A stretch of 10,338 nucleotides of DNA from CAZEFK01 sp964511405 (GCA_964511405.1 CAZEFK010000235.1:1-10338), one strand, 5' to 3'. Shown: positions 1 through 6,508, numbered from the stretch's first letter. The notes: generated from the sequence alone by a model not told the origin. Numbers and translations: made by a program.

Positions 1-2
1 CC

Positions 3-497
3 AAGGACTCCAAGGTCGCCGACAAGGTCGGCTTCGCGCTGGCGCCCAATGCCGGCCTGGGCAAGAACGCCAATTGGCTGTGGGCCTGGTCGCTGGCCAT
101 CCCCGCCGGCTCCAAGAAGGTCGACGCGGCGGAGAAGTTCATCGCCTGGGCGACCTCCAAGGACTACACCCAGCTGGTGGCCGGCAAGGAAGGCTGGGCC
201 AACGTGCCGCCCGGCACCCGCACGTCGCTGTACAAGAACGCCGACTACCTGAAGGCGGCGCCCTTCGCGCAGCTGACGCTCGACTCGATCAACTCGGCCG
301 ATCCGGTCCACAGCACCGTCAAGCCCAAGCCCTATGTCGGCGTCCAGTACGCGGCGATCCCCGAGTTCCAGGGCATCGCGACCCGCGTCGGGCAGGAGTT
401 CTCGGCGGCGCTGGCCGGCTCCAAGACCGTCGACGCCGCGCTGCAGGCGGCCCAGGACGCCGCCAGCCGCGACATGCAGCGGGCGGGATACAAGTAA
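3..497 (+). CDS. Polyol ABC transporter periplasmic substrate-binding protein, C-terminal part
   Basis: Only the last 164 residues are present; the gene starts left of the window, so the signal peptide and N-terminal lobe are not visible. The reading frame is open from base 3 to a TAA at 495-497. The piece resembles the C-terminal lobe of family 1 extracellular solute-binding proteins for sorbitol and mannitol (SmoE/MtlE type). It has the tryptophan-rich NWLWAWSLAIP stretch, then a helix ending in EKFIAWATSKDY, then the hallmark PYVGVQYAAIPEFQGIATRVGQ near the end. It would capture a sugar alcohol in the periplasm and hand it to the two permeases encoded next. A 103-bp spacer with a strong hairpin separates it from the first permease gene. 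Family membership is solid; the exact substrate (sorbitol, mannitol, xylitol, ribitol or other) is an inference from the neighbours. Confidence 0.88.
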   Translation, partial: KDSKVADKVGFALAPNAGLGKNANWLWAWSLAIPAGSKKVDAAEKFIAWATSKDYTQLVAGKEGWANVPPGTRTSLYKNADYLKAAPFAQLTLDSINSADPVHSTVKPKPYVGVQYAAIPEFQGIATRVGQEFSAALAGSKTVDAALQAAQDAASRDMQRAGYK

Positions 498-513
498 GCG
501 TCTGCCCTCCACA

Positions 514-553
514 GCCCCGGCCCTCTCGCCCCATCGGGGGAGAGGGCCGGGGC
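514..553. repeat. REP-like long stem-loop between binding-protein and permease genes
   Basis: Bases 514-527 (GCCCCGGCCCTCTC) pair perfectly with 540-553 (GAGAGGGCCGGGGC), a 14-bp stem. After a single unpaired G at 528, bases 529-532 (CCCC) pair with 536-539 (GGGG), leaving a 3-base ATC loop. There is no T-run after it, so it does not look like a simple intrinsic terminator. The wording (CCCTCTC, CCCC-ATC-GGGG, GAGAGGG) matches the style of REP-type palindromes scattered between genes in many proteobacteria, from general knowledge. In binding-protein operons such a hairpin commonly protects the upstream mRNA and lowers expression of the permease genes. That role here is an inference. Confidence 0.8.
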
Positions 554-600
554 CAGGGTGGAGGGAATCCCGCCGCCCGTGAGCGAGCGCGAGGTTCACA

Positions 601-1530
601 ATGACATCCCTGCGGCTGTTCTCTCCCGCCCTGGCCAGGCCCGCTGCCGTGCCGCGCGACGCGACCGGGCCGACCCGGATGATGGCGCGGCTGGCGCTGT
701 CGCCGGCGATCATCCTGCTGTTCCTGTGGATGATCGTGCCGCTGGCGCTGACCTTGTATTTCTCGACGCTGCGCTACAACCTGCTGAGCCCGGAGCTCGG
801 CGGCTTCGCCGGCTTCGACAATTACTACTACTTTCTGACCGACCCGGCCTTCTTCACCAGCCTGGGCAACACGCTGCTTCTGGTCGGCGCGGTGCTGGTG
901 CTGACGGTCGGCCTCGGCATCGCCGTCGCGGTGCTGATCGATCAGCCGATGTTCGGCCGCGGCGTGGTGCGGCTGATGGTGATCGCGCCGTTCTTCGTGA
1001 TGCCCACGGTCAGCGCCCTGGTCTGGAAGAACCTGCTGATGCATCCGGTGTCCGGGCTGTTCGCCTGGATCGCCCGTGGCTTGGGCTTCGCGCCCGTCGA
1101 CTGGTTCGGCACCATGCCGATGACCGCGATCATCCTGATCGTCGCCTGGCAATGGCTGCCGTTTGCGACCCTGATCCTGTTCACGGCCCTGCAGTCGCTG
1201 GACGCCGAGCAGAAGGAGGCGGCCGAGCTCGACGGCGCCGGTGCCTGGCCCTATTTCCGGCACATCGTGCTGCCGCATCTGGGCCGCCCGATCGCGGTCG
1301 TGGTCCTGATCGAGACGATTTTCCTGCTGACCGTCTTCGCCGAGATCTTCGTGGCCACCGGCGGCGGCCCGGGCTTGGACACCACCACCGTGGCCTTCCT
1401 GGTCTATGTCCAGGCGCTGGTGCAGTACGACGTCGGTGGCGCCTCGGCCGGCGGCATCGTCGCCGTCATCCTGGCCAACATCGCCTCGGTGTTCCTGGTC
1501 CGGCTGGTCGGCCGCAACCTGGAGGCCTGA
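601..1530 (+). CDS. Polyol ABC transporter permease 1 (MalF-like)
   Basis: A 309-residue inner-membrane protein, one of two subunits that form the channel for a sugar alcohol. About six hydrophobic segments are visible: near residues 33-54, 91-113, 122-145, 173-196, 231-255 and 282-301. The binding-protein-dependent transport motif that docks on the ATPase lies at about 206-226 (EAAELDGAGAWPYFRHIVLP). The length and the short N-terminus fit SmoF/MtlF-type permeases. The ATG at 601 follows a modest GAGG at 591-594; a Met pair at residues 27-28 is a weaker alternative start. The gene sits between the binding-protein gene and permease 2, and its stop is 1 bp before the next start, so translational coupling is likely. 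The family assignment is firm; the substrate is inferred from context. Confidence 0.93.
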   Translation: MTSLRLFSPALARPAAVPRDATGPTRMMARLALSPAIILLFLWMIVPLALTLYFSTLRYNLLSPELGGFAGFDNYYYFLTDPAFFTSLGNTLLLVGAVLVLTVGLGIAVAVLIDQPMFGRGVVRLMVIAPFFVMPTVSALVWKNLLMHPVSGLFAWIARGLGFAPVDWFGTMPMTAIILIVAWQWLPFATLILFTALQSLDAEQKEAAELDGAGAWPYFRHIVLPHLGRPIAVVVLIETIFLLTVFAEIFVATGGGPGLDTTTVAFLVYVQALVQYDVGGASAGGIVAVILANIASVFLVRLVGRNLEA

Positions 1531-1531
1531 C

Positions 1532-2359
1532 ATGCGCCGCGTCTCCACGCCCCGTCTCGTCGCCAACACCGCTGCCAGTTGGACGGTGGGCCTGATCATC
1601 GTGTTCCCGCTGCTGTGGATGGTGCTGACCAGCTTCAAGAGCGAGGTCGACGCCTTCGCGACGCCGCCGCTGTTCGTGAACTTCCATTGGACGCTGGAGA
1701 ACTATTTCACGGTCCAGACGCGCAGCGACTACCTGCTGCACGTCATGAACTCGATCGTCTTGAGCGGCGGCTCGACCCTGCTGGCGCTGGTGGTGGCCGT
1801 GCCCGCGGCGTGGTCGATGGCCTTCGCGCCGACCCGGCGCACCCGCGGCACCCTGCTGTGGATGCTGTCGACCAAGATGATGCCGCCGGTCGGCGTGCTG
1901 GTGCCGATCTACCTGCTGTTCCGCGACTTCGGTCTGCTGGATACGCGCGGCGGCCTGATCGCCGTGCTGGCGCTCGGCAACCTGCCGATCGTCACCTGGA
2001 TGCTGTTCACCTATTTCCGCGAGATCCCCAAGGACATCCTGGAAGCGGCCCGGATCGACGGCGCCGGTGCCTGGACCGAGATCACCCGGGTGCTGCTGCC
2101 GATGGCCCTGCCGGGCATCGCCTCGACCGTGCTGCTCAACGTCATCCTGGCCTGGAACGAGGCGTTCTGGACGCTCAACCTGTCGACCTCGAAGGCAGCG
2201 CCCCTGACCGTGTTCATCGCCAGCTACTCCAGCCCCGAGGGGCTGTTCTGGGCCAAGCTCTCGGCGGCTTCGACCCTCGCCATCGCGCCCATCCTGGTGC
2301 TCGGCTGGTTCAGCCAAAAGCAATTGGTGCGCGGCCTGACCTTCGGAGCCGTGAAATGA
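1532..2359 (+). CDS. Polyol ABC transporter permease 2 (MalG-like)
   Basis: A 275-residue inner-membrane permease that would pair with the preceding one. Hydrophobic segments lie near residues 15-34, 72-98, 107-131, 141-161, 195-212 and 241-262. The ATPase-docking motif is at about 171-191 (EAARIDGAGAWTEITRVLLP). The C-terminus LVRGLTFGAVK is typical of MalG/SmoG/MtlG-type subunits. I chose the ATG at 1532 because GGAGG at 1521-1525 is 6 bases upstream and the hydrophobic N-terminus begins shortly after; upstream extension of the frame only overlaps the previous gene. Its TGA overlaps the ATG of the next gene (ATGA at 2356-2359), so permease and dehydrogenase are almost certainly co-translated. 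In related Rhodobacter smo operons an ATPase gene normally comes next; here it is absent. Confidence 0.93.
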   Translation: MRRVSTPRLVANTAASWTVGLIIVFPLLWMVLTSFKSEVDAFATPPLFVNFHWTLENYFTVQTRSDYLLHVMNSIVLSGGSTLLALVVAVPAAWSMAFAPTRRTRGTLLWMLSTKMMPPVGVLVPIYLLFRDFGLLDTRGGLIAVLALGNLPIVTWMLFTYFREIPKDILEAARIDGAGAWTEITRVLLPMALPGIASTVLLNVILAWNEAFWTLNLSTSKAAPLTVFIASYSSPEGLFWAKLSAASTLAIAPILVLGWFSQKQLVRGLTFGAVK

Positions 2360-3126
2360 AACTAGCGGGCAAATCCGCCATCGTGACCGGCGGCGCCCGC
2401 GGCATCGGCCGCGCCATCGCCGCGCGCTATGTCGCCGAAGGGGCCGTCGTCGCGATCGCCGACCTGGCGCGCGCGGAGGCCGAGGACACGGCCGCGGCGC
2501 TGGGGCCGGCCGCCTACGCGGTCGAGCTGGACGTGACGCGCCTGGACTCGATCGAAGCGGCCATCCAGGCCGTCGCCGCGCGCGCCGGCGGCATCGATAT
2601 CCTGGTCAACAACGCCGCCATCTTCGACATGGGCCCGGTGCTGGAGGTCGATCCGCGCGGCTTCGACCGGCTGTTCCAGGTCAATGTCCGCGGCCTGTTC
2701 TTCATGCTGCAGGCGGTGGCCCGGCGCATGGTGGCGCAGGGCCGCGGCGGCAAGATCATCAACATGGCGAGCCAGGCCGGCCGGCGCGGCGAGGCCCTGG
2801 TCTCGATCTACTGCGCCACCAAGGCGGCGGTGATCAGCCTGACCCAGTCGGCGGGCCTCGACCTGATCAAGCACCGCATCAATGTCAATGGCATCGCCCC
2901 TGGCGTGGTCGACACCCCGATGTGGGACGAGGTCGACGCCCTGTTCGCCCGCTATGAGGGCCGGCCGCCCGGCGAGAAGAAGCGCCTGGTCGGCGCGGCG
3001 GTCCCCTACGGCCGTATGGGACGGCCCGAGGACCATGCCGGCGCCGCGGTGTTCCTGGCCTCGGACGACGCCGACTACGTGGTCGCCCAGACGCTGAACG
3101 TCGACGGCGGCAACTGGATGAGCTGA
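2356..3126 (+). CDS. polS: Sorbitol dehydrogenase-like SDR (L-iditol 2-dehydrogenase type)
   Basis: A 256-residue cytoplasmic short-chain dehydrogenase, the same length as the Rhodobacter sphaeroides sorbitol dehydrogenase as I recall it. It would oxidise D-glucitol to D-fructose, and probably related hexitols, with NAD+. The nucleotide-binding motif TGGARGIG is at residues 11-18, with Asp36 at the end of the second strand favouring NAD over NADP. The adenine-pocket DV is at 59-60, NNAA at 85-88, and the catalytic residues are Asn110, Ser139, Tyr152 and Lys156 (YCATK). The stretch IINMASQAGRRGEALV and the ending TLNVDGGNWMS are very close to the PolS/SmoS subgroup. The start overlaps the permease stop by 4 bases. 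Family and subgroup are well supported; true substrate preference could extend to galactitol or pentitols. Confidence 0.92.
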   Translation: MKLAGKSAIVTGGARGIGRAIAARYVAEGAVVAIADLARAEAEDTAAALGPAAYAVELDVTRLDSIEAAIQAVAARAGGIDILVNNAAIFDMGPVLEVDPRGFDRLFQVNVRGLFFMLQAVARRMVAQGRGGKIINMASQAGRRGEALVSIYCATKAAVISLTQSAGLDLIKHRINVNGIAPGVVDTPMWDEVDALFARYEGRPPGEKKRLVGAAVPYGRMGRPEDHAGAAVFLASDDADYVVAQTLNVDGGNWMS

Positions 3127-3171
3127 CGGCAGGGCCGCGTCGATGCGCTGAAGAAACCGGAGGGAAGCGTC

Positions 3172-3898
3172 ATGTACCTGGAGAAATTCAAGCTCGACGG
3201 CCGGGTGGCGCTGGTCACCGGCGGCGGGCAGGGGATCGGCCTCGCCTGCGCCGAGGCCCTGATGGAGGCCGGGGCCCACGCCATCATCGCCGACCGCGAC
3301 GCCGGCGTCGCCGAGGCCGGCGCTGCGGCGCTGCGGGCCAAGGGCTACCGGCCCGACATCGTGCTGATGGACGTGACCGACAGCGCCCGGGTCGCGGCGG
3401 TCGCCGACGAGACCGTCGCCCGCCACGGCAAGGTCGACATCCTGGTCAACAATGCCGGGATCGCGCGCAGCGAGACGCCGGCCGAGACCGTGACCGACGA
3501 GCACTGGCTGAACGTCGTCGACGTCAATTTGAACGGCGTGTTCTGGTGCTGCCGCGCCTTCGGCCGGCACATGCTGGCGGCCGGCCGCGGCAGCATCGTC
3601 AACATCGGCTCGATGTCGGGCTTCATCGTCAACAAGCCGCAGGAGCANNNNNNNNNNCGAATGGGGGGCGCGCGGCATCCGGGTCAACGCCGTGGCGCCC
3701 ACTTACATCGCCACGCCGCTCAACGCCTTCGTCAAGTCCAAGCCGGCGATGTGGGAGGCCTGGATCGGGGGCACGCCCATGGGCCGCTTGGGCGAGGTCG
3801 ACGAGATCGCCTCGGCCGTGCTGTTCCTGGCCTCGGACGCCGCCAGCCTGATGACCGGCAGCGTCGTCGTGGTCGATGGCGGCTACACCTGCTGGTAG
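3172..3898 (+). CDS. Second polyol dehydrogenase (SDR, galactitol-dehydrogenase-like), interrupted by an assembly gap
   Basis: An NAD-dependent SDR split by ten Ns. The first part gives 158 residues: TGGGQGIG at 16-23, Asp41, DV at 67-68, NNAG at 93-96, Asn119 and catalytic Ser147 in NIGSMSG. After the Ns the sequence resumes in another frame from base 3659 with EWGARGIRVNAVAPTYIATP and ends in VVVDGGYTCW, 79 residues. The missing middle is exactly where Tyr-x-x-x-Lys should be. By family spacing about 19 codons (57 bases) are absent, giving a whole protein near 257 residues. The best family match I recall is galactitol 2-dehydrogenase of R. sphaeroides (NLGSMSGTIVNRPQ, VDGGYTVW). Xylitol, ribitol or arabinitol dehydrogenase are alternatives. 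GGAGGG at 3159-3164 precedes the ATG by 7 bases. The gene is most likely intact in the organism. Confidence 0.87.
3648..3657. other. Assembly gap of ten Ns
   Basis: Ten unknown bases sit inside the second SDR gene. The flanking codons need the true gap length to be a multiple of three (one base finishing the CA- codon, whole codons, then two bases before the C at 3658). Ten is not a multiple of three, so this is a placeholder of unknown size. Homology spacing suggests about 57 bases. Confidence 0.95.
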
Positions 3899-3900
3899 CC

Positions 3901-3918
3901 ATTTGCCCATGGTCAAAT
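3901..3918. promoter_or_regulatory. Imperfect 18-bp palindrome, candidate operator
   Basis: The sequence ATTTGCCCATGGTCAAAT is a dyad with 8 of 9 matching positions per half-site; the only mismatch is C3906 against T3913. It lies 3 bases after the second SDR stop and 50 bases before the chosen kinase start, and is AT-rich for this GC-rich region. Symmetry and size fit a site for a dimeric repressor (LacI, DeoR or GntR families are common in polyol operons), but no regulator gene is visible. No clear -35/-10 pair can be named. It could also be a small mRNA hairpin or chance. Confidence 0.4.
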
Positions 3919-3960
3919 CCGTCCGGGAATGCCACCGTCGCCGAAAACCGGCAGGCGGGT

Positions 3961-3966
3961 GGGAGG
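3961..3966 (+). promoter_or_regulatory. Purine-rich ribosome binding site before the kinase, oddly close to ATG
   Basis: GGGAGG ends only one base before the ATG at 3968, closer than the usual 5-9 bases. An AGGCGG at 3953-3958 has normal spacing of 9 and may be what the ribosome uses. In-frame alternatives are GTG at 3959 and ATG at 3929. The family's N-terminal phosphate-binding loop begins a few residues after 3968, which favours that start. Confidence 0.45.
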
Positions 3967-3967
3967 A

Positions 3968-5599
3968 ATGGACGGGTTCATCGGCGTCGACGTCGGCACC
4001 GGCAGCGCGCGCGCCGGGGTGTTCGACCGGGCGGGGCGGCTGCTGGGTACGGCGCGCCATCCGATCCGGCTGTGGCAGGAAGCGGGCGGTATCGCCGAGC
4101 AGTCGTCGGACGATATCTGGGCCGCCTGCGTCGCGGCGATCCGCGGTGCGGTCGGCGAGTCGGGCCTGGCGCCGGCTGAGATCCGCGGCCTGGGCTTCGA
4201 TGCCACCTGCTCGATGGCGGTGCTGGACGGCCAGGGCCGGCCGCTGCCCGTCGGGCCGTCGGGCGACGCCCAGCGCAACGTCATCGTCTGGATGGACCAT
4301 CGCGCCGTTGCCGAGGCTCGCGCCATCGACGCGACAGGCCATGCCGTGCTGGCCCATGTCGGGGGCCGCATCTCGCCCGAGATGCAGACGCCCAAGCTGC
4401 TCTGGCTCAAGCGCCACCTGGCGCGGAGCTTCGACGCCGCCGGCCAGTTCCTGGACCTCTCGGATTACCTGACCGCGCGCGCCACCGGCAGCCTCGCCCG
4501 CTCGGCCTGCACGGTCACCTGCAAATGGACCTACCTCGCCCACGAGCGGCGCTGGGATGCCGGCTATTTCCGCGAGATCGGCCTCGCCGCCCTGGCCGAC
4601 GAGGGCTTCCGCCGGATCGGCACCGAGATCGTCGATCCGGGCACGCCGCTCGGCCGGGGGCTGACCGCCGAGGCCGCCGAGGCGCTGGGCCTGATGCCGG
4701 GCACGCCGGTCGGGGCGTCGCTGATCGACGCCCATGCCGGCGCCGTCGGCACGCTGGGCGGCCGCGGCGCCGCGGTGCCCGAGACCGGGCGGCTCGCCTA
4801 CATCATGGGCACCTCGGCCTGCATCATGGTGTGCACGCCCCAGCCGGTGTTCGTGCCGGGCCTGTGGGGACCGTACTTCTCGGCCGCGATCCCCGGCCAG
4901 TGGCTGAACGAGGGTGGCCAGTCCGCGGCCGGCGCCGCCATCGACTATCTCCTCCAACTGCATCCGGCCCACGGCGCCGAGACCGCAACAGCGCGCGCGA
5001 ACGGGCTGGGCCTGCTGGAGCATCTGGAGCGCCGCATCCGGGCGGGCGGCGCGGCGTCCGCCAGCGCGCTGCGGGCTCGCGGCCTGCATGTGTTGCCCGA
5101 CCTGCTGGGCAACCGCTCGCCCCATGCCGACCCCGACGCCCGCGCGGCGATCCTGGGCTTGGGCCTGGACCGTGACCCCGCCGGCCTCGAGACCCTGTAC
5201 CTGGCGGTGCTGTGCGGCCTCGGCTACGCCACCGCCCAGGTCATCGAGGCCTTCCGGGCCAAAGGCATCGACGGCCGGACCCTGGTCATGAGCGGGGGGG
5301 CGGCGCGCAGCGCGCTGGTCCGGCAGCTGATGGCCGACGCCACCGGCTGCGCGGTCGCCGACCCGGACAGCCCGGAGCCGGTGCTGCTCGGGGCGGCGAT
5401 GCTGGGGGCGGTGGCCTCAGGCGCTATGCCATCGCTGGCCGAGGCCATGGCCGCGATGTCGCGCGTCGCCTCGGTGCTGCAGCCCGCCGGCGGCGCCGTC
5501 GCGGCCCTCCACCGCGCCAAGCGCCACCTGTACGACCGGATGCAGGCCTTGGACCGCGAGGCGCGGGCGCTGTTGGCGGCGGCCGACCACGGAGTGTGA
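3968..5599 (+). CDS. FGGY-family pentulose kinase (D-ribulokinase-like)
   Basis: A 543-residue cytoplasmic sugar kinase that would use ATP to phosphorylate a ketose made by the upstream dehydrogenases. The N-terminal FGGY domain starts with the phosphate loop DVGTGSARAG at residues 8-17. DATCSMAVLD at 78-87 corresponds to the TCSLV-type signature I recall for eukaryotic FGGY/YDR109C D-ribulokinases. Next come WMDHRA at 109-113 and following, ISPEMQTPKLLWLK at 135-148, and CKWTYL at 185-190. The catalytic Asp is 254 in LIDAHAG. The C-terminal domain carries MGTSAC at 280-285 and the adenine-site SGGAARS at 442-448. The length of about 540 fits the 5-carbon-sugar kinase subgroup and exceeds classical xylulokinases at about 490. 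The likely product is D-ribulose 5-phosphate. D-xylulose or another ketose remains possible. It is the last gene of the + strand operon. Confidence 0.88.
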   Translation: MDGFIGVDVGTGSARAGVFDRAGRLLGTARHPIRLWQEAGGIAEQSSDDIWAACVAAIRGAVGESGLAPAEIRGLGFDATCSMAVLDGQGRPLPVGPSGDAQRNVIVWMDHRAVAEARAIDATGHAVLAHVGGRISPEMQTPKLLWLKRHLARSFDAAGQFLDLSDYLTARATGSLARSACTVTCKWTYLAHERRWDAGYFREIGLAALADEGFRRIGTEIVDPGTPLGRGLTAEAAEALGLMPGTPVGASLIDAHAGAVGTLGGRGAAVPETGRLAYIMGTSACIMVCTPQPVFVPGLWGPYFSAAIPGQWLNEGGQSAAGAAIDYLLQLHPAHGAETATARANGLGLLEHLERRIRAGGAASASALRARGLHVLPDLLGNRSPHADPDARAAILGLGLDRDPAGLETLYLAVLCGLGYATAQVIEAFRAKGIDGRTLVMSGGAARSALVRQLMADATGCAVADPDSPEPVLLGAAMLGAVASGAMPSLAEAMAAMSRVASVLQPAGGAVAALHRAKRHLYDRMQALDREARALLAAADHGV

Positions 5600-5611
5600 G
5601 CGGCGGGCTCA
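5597..5611. terminator. Small inverted repeat spanning both stop codons at the convergent junction
   Basis: TGAGC (5597-5601) and GCTCA (5607-5611) form a 5-bp stem around a GGCGG loop. The outer bases are the TGA of the kinase and, on the other strand, the TGA of the SMP-30 gene. There is no T-run on either side, so it is not a classical intrinsic terminator. It is the only symmetric element in the 9-bp space between the two operons and may give weak bidirectional pausing. Confidence 0.25.
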
Positions 5612-6508
5612 GTCGGCGTCCAGCGCTGCAAGGTCGGCGACCAGGATCGAGCCCGTCGACGACTCGGTGACGTAGAGCCGCCCGCCGGCGAGCGCGACAT
5701 TGGTGCAGGCCGGTCCGGCGCAGGACCGGATGCGGGCGATGCAGGCGCCGTCGGGCACGAACACGAAGACATGGCCAAGCGAGGCATGGGCGACGAACAG
5801 GCGGCCCTGGCCGTCCATGGCCAAGCCGTCGGGACCACTGGTCCCGAACAGGGTGCAGAAGCGGCCGACCTTGGCGACGCCGCCATCGGCCGTCAGCGGC
5901 ACGCGCCAGACAGCGTTGTCGCGGGTCATGGCCACGAACAGCACTCGCTCCGCAGGGTCCAGCACCAGGCCGTTGGGACTGGGGCCGGTCGCCAGCAGGC
6001 AGTCCACGCTGCCGTCGGGGCGCAGCCGGTAACCCCGGCCGGGCGGGTCGTGCAGGCCGGTCTGGCCCTGGTCGGTGAAGTAGACATCGCCGCCGGCGGC
6101 GATGTGCAGGTCGTTGCAGCCCTTGAACGACTCGGAGTTGCGGCTGGTCAGCAGCGGCCGGACCACGCCGGCCGCGGGGTCCAGCTCCAGCAGCCCGCGC
6201 CGGTAGTCAGCGACCAGGATCCGGCCGTCGCGATCGACCTTCAAGCCGTTGGGCCAGCCGTCATACTCGGCGACCAGGGTCCAGCCGCCCTCGGGCGCCA
6301 CTCGGAAGATGCGGCCGAAGGGGATGTCGACGACATAGAGGTTGCCAGCCGGATCGAAGCTGGGCCCTTCGAGGAAGCAATCCACCGCGTGGCCGCCGCG
6401 GTTGGCGGCGGCCCAGCTGGTGGCGACGCCGGGCCGGCGGAGCGCTGCCGGCATCACCGAATGCCGCTGCGTCTCGATGAGGCGCGGCGGCTGGTCCAGG
6501 TAGAACAT
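5609..6508 (-). CDS. SMP-30/gluconolactonase/LRE family hydrolase
   Basis: A 299-residue six-bladed beta-propeller protein with no signal peptide, so probably a cytoplasmic metal-dependent lactonase or ester hydrolase. The metal and active-site residues expected from SMP-30 and gluconolactonase are all present: Glu47 (FLEGPS), Asn132 (GCNDLH), Asn179 (SPNGL) and Asp227 (GPDGLAMD). Blade-like repeats are visible, such as GNLYVVDIPFGRIFRV near 56-70, GRILVADYRRGLLELD near 95-110, and YFTDQGQTGLHDP near 143-155. The chosen ATG gives the usual family length, but no clear Shine-Dalgarno precedes it. Translation may depend on the binding-protein gene ending 24 bp upstream. As the last gene of the minus-strand operon it may open a lactone of the transported compound. 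The substrate is unknown; gluconolactonase is only the nearest named activity. Confidence 0.85.
   Translation of the reverse strand: MFYLDQPPRLIETQRHSVMPAALRRPGVATSWAAANRGGHAVDCFLEGPSFDPAGNLYVVDIPFGRIFRVAPEGGWTLVAEYDGWPNGLKVDRDGRILVADYRRGLLELDPAAGVVRPLLTSRNSESFKGCNDLHIAAGGDVYFTDQGQTGLHDPPGRGYRLRPDGSVDCLLATGPSPNGLVLDPAERVLFVAMTRDNAVWRVPLTADGGVAKVGRFCTLFGTSGPDGLAMDGQGRLFVAHASLGHVFVFVPDGACIARIRSCAGPACTNVALAGGRLYVTESSTGSILVADLAALDAD

Noticed and set aside
514..553. The strong hairpin as an ordinary operon-ending terminator
   Set aside because: No T-run follows it, and the permease genes it precedes clearly belong to the same transport system as the upstream binding protein.
319..1638. Long open frame on the minus strand across the permease 1 gene
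   Set aside because: It is antisense to a clear transporter gene, rich in Arg, Gln, Gly and Asp in the way typical of GC-rich shadow frames, with no recognisable domain. Its N-terminal half simply mirrors permease codons.
2362..5125. Two long minus-strand frames antisense to the dehydrogenase and kinase genes (2362-3702 and 3629-5125)
   Set aside because: Both are low-complexity His/Arg/Gln/Asp-rich shadows of strongly supported plus-strand genes, and both read through the N gap. No domain or ribosome binding site supports them.
5294..5300. Run of seven G in the kinase gene as a possible phase-variable tract or sequencing error
   Set aside because: The frame is intact on both sides and the run encodes the conserved SGGAA of the adenine site. 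Seven Gs is unremarkable at this GC content.
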